NCBI GenBank assembly: GCA_033065855.1 | Contig: JAVXUO010001608.1 | Span: forward strand, 115,926 to 179,925 | DNA from: Escallonia rubra | Taxonomy: Eukaryota; Streptophyta; Magnoliopsida; Escalloniales; Escalloniaceae | Length of the DNA stretch: 64,000 bases | Reading direction: 5' to 3' | Shown: piece after piece, positions 45,781-56,739 of the stretch | How positions within the stretch are numbered: the stretch's first letter is position 1 | How the letters are laid out: every line of letters begins with the position of its first letter | Program-made: the position numbers and the translations under genes | Notes under the pieces: model-generated | Database searches by the model: none | What the model saw: the letters and a program-made list of their open reading frames with translations, nothing else | Told to the model about the DNA's origin: nothing

Positions 45781-47896
45781 TTGTAATTTTGCACATTTCT
45801 CCCTGCAAATTGCACCTTTTTTATTTATTTAAATAGAACTACCTTTTATAAGAAAAATAATACTACAAGATATCAGGTGCCTACAAATAAACCTTGTGTC
45901 GAAAAGGTTAAAAAAAAATATATATTTGTTTTCAACGTATTTAAAGACGGTAGTATGCAATAAAAGGAGAATTCGGAATATGTAGCATCTTTCTTTGAGT
46001 AAAACTTTAGAACTTTATTGAAGTAAAGAGATAGCGGAGCACAATAGTAAAATAGAATATCGCCTAATCTCCTAAGTCTACAGCATACATATGCAGCGCA
46101 TAGCCTCACAAACTTTGTAAATAACCTCAAGTTTCCGCTCAAGTTGCTTTGCTTGCCAAGAAAAAGAATATGTATTGTTACCTAATATTGTGCTTAGTAA
46201 TACGTATCGTTCTCTCCATCTCCTTCCCGGAGCTGGCAACTTATGAAAAAAAATCTCCGCTTGTACAAAGCACTAGAGATTTGTCGCTAGTACCAGACTT
46301 ACATGTTTGCGTCATTTCTAGCGACAACTTCAAAAGTACGTGGTTACAAGCACTAGGGAAAGATACATTCTCTATCAACATTTACAAATTGGAAAAGGGA
46401 GAGAATTGTACCTTTCCTAATCTTCAAACAGGAAGAAGCTACAAGGGCTAGGAGCAGTGGCACGCGATATTGGCACGGCTCAATAAAAAAAAAGATCACT
46501 ACCATTTTCAGCACTAACTTTCGCATTGAACCGGACCAATATCTCGTTTAACTGTTCCATATGCAACATCTTTCATTTTATAGGCGAAAGATGTTTTGCT
46601 GAAACAAATACTGTAAACCACAATGATGAACGAGGAAGCGATGCATGAGAAAGGAGCAAGGTTTTCATTTTTAGATTTTGTTGCAAAGCTAATGAGGTTC
46701 TCTATGGTGAAGAAGGAGAAAGAGAGGAAGAGGTGGGGTGGCATTGAAGAAGTGGCATTTAGTTGCCAGCTACCGCTCACAAAGGACGTTGGAATATTAA
46801 TTTAAGAAGGTAAAGGAATCGTGAAAAAGCTCACGGGAACAAATCTAGAGTTTCTAATTTCTGCATGTATTGGACATGGAGAGTGAGGAGTGACAGAGGA
46901 TGTATGGTTTTGTTCAATTGGAATTGGCGCTTCATTCGAAATTTCTGTTGAATGCTCATTGATCAAGTCAACTCAAAATATCGTAAGCAACCGAAACAAA
47001 AAAAAGATCAAAGTAACTTATCGTCTTTGGGTTGTACATTATGGTTTTCGATTTTGAATTGGACATTATGGTTTCCGATTTTGAAATTGTTCATTATGGT
47101 TTTTTGGATTGGTTTTTTGGCCTGAGATTTCTCCAATTGGGGTCAACCTAAAAAAACAAAATATTATATTCTGAATATTAGTACTTCGTTACTTAAACAA
47201 AATGATATCAATTTGTGTTGTGTATATATATAAAAAGTTGATCCCTTAATAGTGCTGACATATAACTAATAGTTGCTAGTGTTAATTATAGAGCCATCAA
47301 CTTTAGCATTATGGACGATCTTGATCATTTTTTATAGTCATTTTATCTACATCTGCATGTGGGGGACGAGACATATGTCATTTTTGCCCGTCTTATCCTC
47401 GTTCGTTCTATGTTTCATATTTGAATCACTATCTTTCCTATCTTCTGTTCAGGAGTTTTTACGCCAAAGCAACCGTCCATCGCCACGACACCAGCACCAT
47501 TCAGCATATTACTACCACCAATTAGCCCACCACCACCACCGTTGCCCAACACTGTTGCCACCATCGCCTCCAAGGGCCCACGCTCTAAAAAAGTCGAACC
47601 CATAAAAAGGTGTCTCTATCTTCATAGATAAAATTACAACGATCCACCATCCCTTGATATTAAACTCTAACGATCCCCCACCAGCAAGAGAGCAAACTTT
47701 CAAGACCTTGCGGACCTCAAAATTATGTGTGAAATATCCAAGTGTAAAAAAAAGGCAACGGCGAGGCCTTATAAAGAGTAAATGGTCCAATATATCACAT
47801 TCAAAGCTATATCAGCCCATTTTTTGAGGCCCCAAGTTGGCTTTCTTTAAGGATGGCCTTGAATGTTGAAAGTACGGAAACTGGTACATCACCATG
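45781..47896. other. Intergenic, no gene seen
   Basis: Short frames at 46149-46451 and 46623-46805 lack recognisable motifs. Near 47500-47560 there is a CCACCA-rich stretch. 47640-47745 is related to two separate pieces at 49394-49460 and 49843-49870. Confidence 0.45.
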
Positions 47897-47912
47897 GACC
47901 AGCTTGCAAGTT

Positions 47913-49068
47913 TTTTTTTGGTTAAGAAGAGAAATATATTATCAGTAAAAGGTTATACAAGCCGTCCCGGCCAGAACAACTATATTGCAGACATTAAGAT
48001 AACAGTAAACGCTATCAAAACACTAAACCAACAACTAACTTATATGCCCGAAACAAATTACAATTAGACTGAAGCAGAACATATCTTACACTTCAGCCTA
48101 ATTTATCGTAACTTGCCGAGACAAACGGATACAAAAAAGACCAACTAAAGCAAAAAACCTAAAAAATATAACACAAGCTAACAAGAAAACCAAAAGAAAA
48201 CAACCAAACAAATTATAACAAATACACTGCATTGCCAGCTGTCCACGATCAGACCTGACAGCCGCCCTAAGGGTGCAGCTCACCTCGAACCATGTGCCCC
48301 CTCGCTGGCGCCGGATTTCCCACTTTCTCAGGCCACCATTCCGCTGCCGAGCCCCGATAAACCCCAAAGCTGCCTCACTAACCTGCCTCACCGGAATCTC
48401 CATCAGAAGATGCCTAATCTTCAGCCGAGCCCAGACCACCTATCGCACCTGCCGAGATCCGACCACCTATTGCAACCTCCTCCGTCGCAACACGGCCAAG
48501 CCACCTAATTCAACCATCTACAAGCGCAGATCAATCTAGGGCAAGGGGGAAGGGGGAAAATAAGCCCTAGAAGAAAAACCCTAGCCTAGACTCACCATTC
48601 GATCACAACCCAACGGAGCTCGAACTCAACAAACACGACTAAGGAAGATCAGACGAACCCTCAACCAAGCCTCAACCCCTTGACTCCGAAATCAGGACAA
48701 CTCATCCGGCAGAAACCTTACTCACCCGTTAGCCACCACAACCCAAAACGAGGAACCACCGAAGCCCCGAACAGCAACACCGAACTTCACACAAACCGAT
48801 CACCATCGCCGGCGAAAAGAGAAGACCACGTCTGATCGGAGGCAAAACGTCGCAACCCCGACGGCCGTCCAACTCACCAAAGCTTCCCAGATCCCAATTG
48901 AAACCCTATCTAAACACGACCTAACCTACCAAGTCAGAGAAGGGAACCTCCGCCCCAAGCGCGCCATCGCACGGTGGGGCGGCCGCAGAGGCTTTTTATG
49001 GAAGGTGGTTTAGAGAGAAGGGAGAGGGATATTTTCAATTCAGCGTAGTAGGAAGGTAAGATCACCTT
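47913..49068 (-). mobile_element. LINE-like non-autonomous retroposon, copy B, 16-bp TSD and A-tail
   Basis: GACCAGCTTGCAAGTT lies on both sides (47897-47912 and 49069-49084), a perfect 16-bp target duplication. On the minus strand the element ends TTCTCTTCTTAACC plus an A-run at the left border, so it was inserted by target-primed reverse transcription. Its 5' part is GC-rich and leader-like, its 3' part TG/T-rich like plant L1 tails. A minus-strand frame (48439-48098, 113 codons) has no known domain. It carries no reverse transcriptase, so it was moved by an autonomous LINE. Clearly related at both ends to copy A at 29360-30535. Confidence 0.85.
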
Positions 49069-49084
49069 GACCAGCTTGCAAGTT

Positions 49085-52000
49085 GAACTTGGGGAAAATG
49101 ATGAAAAATAAACTAACCGGATTCAAACGACACTAGTTACTTATGTAAGACGAAATCAATGATTTCTTTTTCCTTTTTTCTTTCGTTATGGTCAAAACTA
49201 TAATTTATATATCCCATCGTTATAGGAGTTAAATTTGGTGACCTTGTCGTTATCTTTCAAGGTCTCTGCCCTTTCACCTTTTGAGGTTAATGAATCAGTT
49301 GGTTTAATCTCAAAGAAAAAAAATTATAGATGTAGATTTTCATATCTACTAAAAATTTATGCAATCCACTTCCAGGATAAAAAATAAATTTGCTACCCAC
49401 CATCCCTTGATATTAAACTCTGAAGTTTAAACTTGCTACCCACCAGCAAGGTCTTGAAACTTTTTTCTAAATAGCCTCAACCCATCTCGGATTGTTTTAT
49501 TCACCATGGTCTATAAGCTAATACAAAAAGATATGTGCTTTCATGTGTTGACTACTTGATTAATTAGAATGTATAAAAATAATAAATTGATAAAGATGTG
49601 AGAATGTATGAGATCGCCATGGATGTTTGTCTCATTGACTATTTGATTAGTTAGTATATATATTAACAGCTTAAAAATATTCCAACGACAAAAGCTCCTA
49701 TATCTGCAAAAAAGAAGAACATATAAAGTAGTATAACTACAATATTTTTTTTATTTACACATGCAATAAATCAAACTATTGAGACTACATTTTAAAAATT
49801 AAAATCTTCTTATCACCAAAATAAATGGAAAATAAAATTTTGCGGACCTCAAAATTATGTGTGAAATATCGTTTGCCATCTTATAATGTATAATATCATA
49901 CTATATCCACCATATGCATAGATATATACTAATCAATGTGGGCTCGATATATCTACCTCCTCTTTTTTATTAAGCATTAATAAATGTACGTAATATAAAA
50001 GAAAATCTGATACTTATAAGTTCTAGTATATAATATGTTCTTAAGATTATACAAGACCTTCTACAACATTTTTATAATGCTGGAAAAGCAAATCAATCTT
50101 CAATCATATTGATTCAACCAATATCTTTTTAACGTTTAAGATGAATAGCTCATATTATATGGTGCAATTGTCAGATATATATGTATGTACATATGTGTGT
50201 ATGTGTATATATATTATAGATTGTTATGTATTAGTCTAAAAGTAAGTACCGTTTCAATAAGATGTTAATCGTCCTTTTCTCTCGTGCTATACAATTAATA
50301 TGCTTCAATACAATTTTTACAACTTTATATTATCTTTTATTTACTTGGCTTGGATTCCCGGGCTAGGTTTTTATAGTAGAGAGAGGTTTCTAGTTATGTG
50401 CTGAAGCAAAACAATTATGTGAAGCAGTGGAAAAAGAAAAAGAAATTAGTATAAGCCAATCCTGCAAAGGTGGTTATCATACTCTAAATATACTATCAAC
50501 ATATATAAACAAAATCACAACTGATGGTGCTTATGTGTTGGATCATTATCCGATCTAAAAACATACTATTTAAATTTGTCACAGAGTGATTTTTCAATCA
50601 TTAGAAGTCCAAAAATTAAGAGCAGCAATTAACATCAAAAGTTATCAGCATAACTGGGAAGAAAATATATAGAGACTGAAAATGGAATGAGAAATTTAGA
50701 AAAAGTAAGAAGAAATGAGGAAGAATCAACCTGAGCTGATGCGAGCCTATTTGTTATTGATCGTATAGTGAAGTAGAATTATAAGGCTCTCTTTTTCGTT
50801 GGTGAATGCACCCTTCTTGAGATTAAGCTCAGAAGATTAGTCCATCTTAGGCCTTAGCCTAATACTTTTCCCATATCTCAGCAACCCTAAGTTCCTTTGA
50901 ACTTCATTTCACTTCCCCTCTGCATGCCTCCTCACATAGTCTATCAAGAACATGTCCTCTGTTGCTATCCACGGCGGGCCCCTTTCTTAGAACCTGCCTA
51001 GGCCCCTTGTTGCCATCTTCAAATCCACAACCACCACCAAAGGACATCTTTTTGTTTTTTTTCCGAGATAAGATGCAAAAAGAAGAGAAAATTGTTAGTA
51101 TTGGGTGTCAACTCTCATTTTGCACTAGGTTGTGTGATGGATGATATGTTTTCTTGTCGGTTTCATCCTTGCCCGCTTCACTCTAATTCTTTACTAGATG
51201 GACACATGAAATTTTAATTTGTTCAGATGGAAATTAAAGAATTTAATTTTCTGTAAGAAGTTGAATAGTAGCTATACATGGAAGAATTATTAAGTATATT
51301 TAGTGTCAATTGATTTTGTAAAAACCTATTGTAATGAGGTACATTTTGTCATGTGTGTCGTACATCCTTAGTTCGCTCCATAAACTTTATGCCCTAGTTG
51401 GGTTCAACTTTTTCTTTTTTGCAGCTTTGTTATCAAATAATATTTGCTTTATTTAAAGCAGAAAAAAATTCAACATGAGTATCGAAATCTTTTTTGACAA
51501 TGAATATAATGTAAATAATACTTAACAGAGTACAATCCAATATCAAGCAATTTCTCTGTTTTCTTGAAAACAAAAGATGAGCATGTATGCTCTGAAATAG
51601 TACATATGAACGACAAAATGACAAGTAATTCTCTTTTGTCCTTGATAGGTTAATTAGGAATGTAAATTAGTCGAGCTGAGGCAAGTGACAACACTTTCAG
51701 GCTTGATCGGAGTAACTAATGCTATGCGTCAAACTTATGGCTAAAATATGTTTGAGCATTCAAGCGCAAACTCAGCTAGCAAGGATGTTTGCATGCAAAA
51801 TGAACTTAGCTGGGCTTCAAATCTAAACAAGTACTTTATTAAGTAGGCTAACAAGTCGACTGCCAAGAGAGCCCACGCATACAGGATGAGCCTAATCTGA
51901 CTTCAATGTTTAAGCCAAAAGGACTTGGTTCCCTTTAAGTATATATGCCCAACTTATTTATTATACTTACTCGATGTAAGACTAAACATAAGTCACTTGT

Positions 52001-52434
52001 GTGCCTCAACATACTTAAGTTCAAGAGCAAGAACAACTCTTCAGCTTAGCAAAGTAGCTCATCAAGCTCTAGCTCAAGATTTAAAATTTAATTACTTTGA
52101 AAACCATAAACAATTATTCTGTTTTGAGTGTTTTTCAGACTATGTATGTTTAAATTTCAAAGGCGCTTTAATTGGTTTAAACTTATGGCTTAAAGAACCA
52201 AGTGCCCCTGAACCTACCGAGTTGTGCATATATGTGGTTCGAGTTGGTTTAATAATATAGATGAGTTTTATTTAAGGTTTTAAATTTCCTTATTTTTTCA
52301 TGCATAGGAAATTTGACATCTTTATTGGGGCAAACTTTGACAATTTGATTTTATTCGACAATGTATACATGTTATTATTCACTTAAGTTAAAATCAATAG
52401 TTTTTTTCTTTGGAAACTTCGGGCCTTTTGTGTG
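49085..52434. other. Intergenic, no gene seen
   Basis: Very AT-rich, with alternating TATATGTATG-type sequence near 50175-50215. Pieces at 49394-49460 and 49843-49870 repeat sequence from 47640-47745. A 111-codon frame at 51925-52260 has no recognisable motif and is not called. Confidence 0.45.
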
Positions 52435-53460
52435 AGATCCCACATCACCTGTGTACTAGGGAGGTTCTGAGCTATGTGTGATATAAAGTTAAGTTGGATC
52501 TTATCCCGCTTTGAAAGTGAGAGAGAAAGAAGTTGGCCTTATTAGACATTCTCAATGAACTCTTAAGCACCTATTGACTAGCCTTTTTTAGGAAGACATT
52601 GCCATGTGGGGAGCATGTAGACCGTGTCTTTACAAATTGTATAAGAGTGGACTCTAAGGGTACTAATGATGTGCCTGAGCGTGGCCCTAGTGGTACTAAA
52701 CGTGTGCCAGTGAGGATGATGGGTCCCAAGGGGAGTAGATTGTGAGATCCTACATTTGCTTTATATTAGGGTGGATAGAGATCTCACATTGACTGTGTAC
52801 TAGCGGAGGTCATAGGCTATGTGTGGTATAAGTTTAAGTTAGATCTTGCGCCATAATGAAAGTGGGAGAGAAATAATTTTGGCCTTATAGACCTTGTAAA
52901 TGAACTCTTAAACACATATTGGCTAGCTCTTTTTAGGGAGACAACTCCATGTGGTGGTGCTCTAACCCTGTTGTTACGTGTAAGAAATGCCTTAAGTGAT
53001 TGTTGGCTAATTAATATGGAATTTGTTGAGGTGAATGTGTGGAGTTACTTAGTCCCATATCGAGTAAGTGTGAAAATTATTGGGGATACATACGATGAAC
53101 CAAGTTGTATTAGCTTAAGCTTTTATGCAAGTTGGGCTTATCCTAAATATGCGGGCCTATATCTTGGTGGACACTAGGCTTCCTGTTATCTACATATCAT
53201 TGGACTTATGTTGGTCGCTTATAGAAGAATAATGCTACTTGGTAGAGCAGGACGCTAGGGGAGTTTTGCTGTTTGGTGGACTTTAATATGAGGGGACGAT
53301 TATTGAGTGCACATGTGGAGTTACTTGATTAGTCCAACATGGAGGAATTGTGAAAAATAAGTAGGGCACTTATACGTGGATGGACTAATGTAAGCTTTTA
53401 AGTCAAGTTGGGTTCATTCCGTATACATCGGCAATCTTCTTGGACAATAAGCTCCCTATT
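52435..53460 (+). repeat. Two pairs of diverged direct repeats, LTR-like
   Basis: Pair one: TGTGAGATCCCACATCACC at about 52431 and AGATCTCACATTGACTGTG at about 52770, similar for ~180 bases, both ending near ACTCCATGTGG/TTGCCATGTGG. Pair two: TGTGGAGTTACTTAGTCCCA at about 53028 and TGTGGAGTTACTTGATTAGT at about 53313, similar for ~150 bases. TGTGAGATCCCACATC-type starts occur in plant LTRs, so these may be remnants of small LTR elements. Old and decayed. Confidence 0.6.
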
Positions 53461-53499
53461 ATCCTCTAGTAGAAGATTTTGGATTCTAGCACATCTGAT

Positions 53500-54290
53500 G
53501 TCACGACTAGGATTATCAAGGCACATGTAGCGAACCGCTTCATAAAAATCATTTCCGGATCCATGAGAGGTTCTAAGAGAATTTGGAGTCGCCGTCTTAT
53601 GGTATGAAAATAAAGAAAAAATGAGAAAACCTTAAAAAGACTCTAAAATACCAAGCAAGCTTCTAATCTACTGAAAGCAGAAATGATAGGTTTCATGACT
53701 AAGTTATATGGCGGGAAGATGTTAGGCACCCACCATACATTTTTGGTCTTTACTTTATTTTTTTTCCTTTCATTTTTGGCCTTTTAACATATATTCCCTC
53801 CGTCCAACATAATCTGAAATTTTTTTCTTTTTGGGCCGCTCCACAAAAATTGCTCATTTTTAAATTAGGAAAAATTATGTAGGTACTTTTATATATTTAC
53901 CCTTCTTATACTTTTTTATTCTATTTCTATCTCCATATTTATATCTCCATCAACTCATTTTCTCTCTCCTGACTCACTTTCTTACACTTTTTCATTAATT
54001 TCTCTATCCACATTTAATACTCCACTAAACCATTTTCTCTCTGAAGGATAGAATGAGAAACACACTATATATCACTTAAATCTCTAATCTGCATGCATAA
54101 AAAAAGTTGATCAAATTATGTAGGGCAAATGGAGTAACACATAATATGCATAAAATAAACCCTAAGTTAACACTTAGTTTTAGTTTAAATTCGACTACCA
54201 GGGCCTACGTATCCAGTCGGACAAACTAGGATCAAGGCAAAATTATCTCTAGATTTTGTAGATCGAACTTTGGTCATGATGAGGGGAATA
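53500..54290 (-). mobile_element. Ty3/gypsy-like remnant split by a MITE
   Basis: TTTGGAGTCGCCGTC at 53590, CCTTAAAAAGACTCTAAAATACC after it, GGCGGGAAGATGTTAGGCACC near 53712, and beyond the MITE GGGCCTACGTATCCAGTCG near 54201 match non-coding blocks commonly found beside LTRs in plant gypsy elements. No ends or genes could be set; strand is uncertain. It is a decayed fossil. Confidence 0.45.
53794..54134. mobile_element. Stowaway-type MITE
   Basis: Ends TTCCCTCCGTCCAACATAAT and, reversed, CTCCATTTGCCCTACATAAT match the Stowaway/Tc1-mariner consensus CTCCCTCCGTCC. It is flanked by TA on both sides (53792-53793 and 54135-54136). 341 bp, AT-rich, no coding. Confidence 0.85.
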
Positions 54291-54659
54291 TGCTAGACTT
54301 CTCTAGACTAAACTAGACAAGGTTCTAGATGATGATGCCTTAGAGGTCTTGGAACCATGTTGAGAGAATCTACAATGCAATGTAGATCACCAATATAAAA
54401 AGTGTTGTATGAAAATGCTGAAGTTCTCCTTAAAAATGATGTATAACTTTTAGGTAGAATTAGTATAAAAGTTCAATAAAGACCAGCCTCCTTGAAATAT
54501 AGCCAAAAGGCCCTTCTTATAGCGGTCCACGACTAATCAAAATGATAAAGAGATAATTTTTGAGTCTGAGATCCTTGATAGAGTAAGATATATTGTGATT
54601 GAAATTGCAAATTGGACAAAAGTCAATTAACAGAGCGCTTATTTATTTATTTAAAGTTA
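54291..54659. other. Intergenic, nothing recognised
   Basis: Unassigned sequence between the gypsy-like remnant and the LINE remnant. Confidence 0.4.
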
Positions 54660-55374
54660 AACATGAGAATGATGGTATATATAGGGGGGGGGGGGAGACC
54701 ATGGATACAGAAGTAGCGTAGCTACTTTCCATGGGCAGAAACGTTATAGTTAAGTAATAGAACCATATCGAAAGATTTGAAAGTTAGGAGTACTAAGAAA
54801 GCTAGAAAAGGAGAGTAGTAAAAGATGCAAAAGGCAGGATTGAGGAGACGGTTAGGAGTCTCCTATCCCTACAGATGAGGTCAAAAGCTGCTCCGCTGTA
54901 TCCTTTGGTAGTTGGATCTGATCAATTGTACATAAGCATACCTGGATAAAGTGATATTCTTTGAGGGCAAAATGAATATCTTTCAAAAGTCCAGAGTAAT
55001 GAGCATCATCAGTCCAGTGGGTCTGAATAATATAGAGAGTAAAAAGATCATGAATATATAGGGAAATATGAAAGGGTGCTAATCTAGTAAGCCAGAGTAG
55101 ACAGATAAACAGGCTTTTAAGACCAGCTTCTTTATGGGAATTAGCATAGAAAAAACTATGGAAATAATTAAAGGGGGAGGGGGTGAGAGGATTATTTATA
55201 ACAATGTAAAGGCTAAATTTGTGGGAAATGGAATCAAAGTGGAAGCCTAGAAAAATTGGTAGGTTATTGGGAGCAAGGCAAGAGCAAAGTTGAAAGGAGA
55301 GGAAAGAGGGGGGGGGGGTGGTGGTAGAAGAAGGGGGGTTTGTTTGGGGGGGGGGGGGGGGCGTTGGTAGAAGG
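54660..55374 (-). mobile_element. 3' part of an old L1-type LINE, interrupted by the copia element
   Basis: On the minus strand this continues the LINE remnant at 63445-64000; the copia element sits between with its GAAGG duplication. Short low-quality coding stretches remain but no clean domain can be quoted. G-runs at 54683-54695, 55310-55318 and 55347-55361 interrupt it. Left border approximate. Confidence 0.5.
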
Positions 55375-55721
55375 TGTTAACCCTACGGTTATTTAACCTA
55401 AGATTATATTTGGTTTTGATGATAACTAATATTGATGTTTATGTTGTCTAAACATGCATTGAGTTGATGAAGCAATATGAACAATCTCATACTCATGCAA
55501 ACGGATTATTAGACGAGCAACACGGTCAAAGACTCTCAACGGAACGCATCAAAGAGAGAATTCGTCGATTGAAGTTTTCATGCTTTTATTTCCGTCTTTG
55601 TAAACTAGATACAGAGAGATGATCGTTACGATGACTGTATACCTAGAAACTTGCCCATAGGTTTCCCTTGCATGCATAAAAGTTTTTCATGCTTTAAAAA
55701 CAAGGAAACTGCATTTTCAGG

Positions 55722-55918
55722 AATGCAGTCGACTGCAAGTTGGGCAGTGAGGTATTACAGTCGACTGCATTGGAATGCAGTCGACTGCAATACTTCCAGT
55801 AGCCTATTACAGTCGACTGCAATAGATTACAGTCGACTGCAAGTTGGAAATTTGAATTTCCAACGGCTACTTTTGGGTTACAGTCGACTGCAATGGTGCA
55901 TTGCAGTCGACTACATTT
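55722..55918 (+). repeat. Array of seven TGCAGTCGACTGCA palindromes in the 5' LTR
   Basis: Seven copies of GCAGTCGACTGCA or ACAGTCGACTGCA, each a 10-14 bp perfect or near-perfect palindrome around GTCGAC, spaced 20-45 bases with T-rich and GAAATTTGAATTTC spacers. The right LTR keeps five (about 62557-62695). Confidence 0.95.
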
Positions 55919-55977
55919 ACCGTTTAGCGCATTTAATGCTCTACCTAACTCCAAACGGTCATATTTATTCCCACCTC

Positions 55978-55985
55978 TATAAATA
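55978..55985 (+). promoter_or_regulatory. TATA box of the 5' LTR
   Basis: TATAAATA in a CCACCTCTATAAATACTC setting, just downstream of the palindrome array, preserved in the right LTR at 62758-62765. Expected start of the element's transcript about 30 bases later. Confidence 0.65.
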
Positions 55986-56682
55986 CTCATTTTGGGCATT
56001 GGTTTGATTCATCAATTGCATTCAAAGCTCTCTTATCTTTCATATTCTCAAAGATCAAAGCAATTGTTCAAATCTCTCTTGTTTTCATTGATTTCTCATC
56101 CATTTTAAGAGAGCATTTATTGTGAGCTTACATTAAAGAGAGATACACTTTCATAAGTCATCATACACTCATCTCTCTTATTCTAGTACTTCAACTTGTA
56201 CTCATCTACTTATTGAGAGTGAAATCTTGTACACATTTCTTCATTGAAAGGTTCTTGTATCAAATCTTGGGGTTGTCAAGCTTTGGAGCTTGGGGTTGTC
56301 AAGCTTTGGAGCTTTGGGTTTGTCAAGCTTTGGAGCTTTGGGTTTGTCAAAGCTTGTTCTTGATGTGGGCATAGCATCAAGGGATTGTAAGAGGTTCGAT
56401 CTTGACCCGTAAGGAAGATCATACTAGTGGATTCTAGGGCCTTTCAAGGGACTTCCTTGAAGGGGTGGACGTAGGCTTGTGGGTATATCAAGCCGAACCA
56501 TTTAATTCTCCTTGTCAAGTATCTCTAAACCCTTCTCTCTTTACTTTATCATTTTACATTTGTGCTGAGATTGGTTGTCTGTTTACTTGAGTTATTGAGA
56601 TTGAGGTTTGTTGGTTGTTAATTTTTAAAGTAGTCTTAAAACCCTATTCACCCCCCTCTAGGGTTATTTTATTGGTTTCAAG

Positions 56683-56695
56683 TGGTATCAGAGCC
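56683..56695 (+). other. Primer-binding site (tRNA-iMet)
   Basis: TGGTATCAGAGCC two bases after the 5' LTR, complementary to the 3' end of plant initiator tRNA-Met, as usual for copia elements. Confidence 0.93.
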
Positions 56696-56739
56696 TCGGC
56701 TCTTGTTATATTGGGTAACGCCAAGAGAGTTAATCGATC

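Larger units (their letters stand above)
55375..56680 (+). repeat. 5' LTR of the copia element
   Basis: 1306 bp, TGTTAACCC..TTGGTTTCA. Contains the palindrome array (about 55722-55918), a TATAAATA box and four ~23-bp units GGGTTGTCAAGCTTTGGAGC near 56265-56355. Confidence 0.96.

Noticed and set aside
46149-46451. 100-codon plus frame with a hydrophobic start
   Set aside because: Looks superficially like a secreted peptide but has no known motif and no supporting gene structure.
55722-55918. Evenly spaced palindromes resembling a CRISPR array
   Set aside because: The repeats lie inside an LTR of a plant retrotransposon, recur in the other LTR, and have short spacers of related sequence; CRISPR does not occur here.
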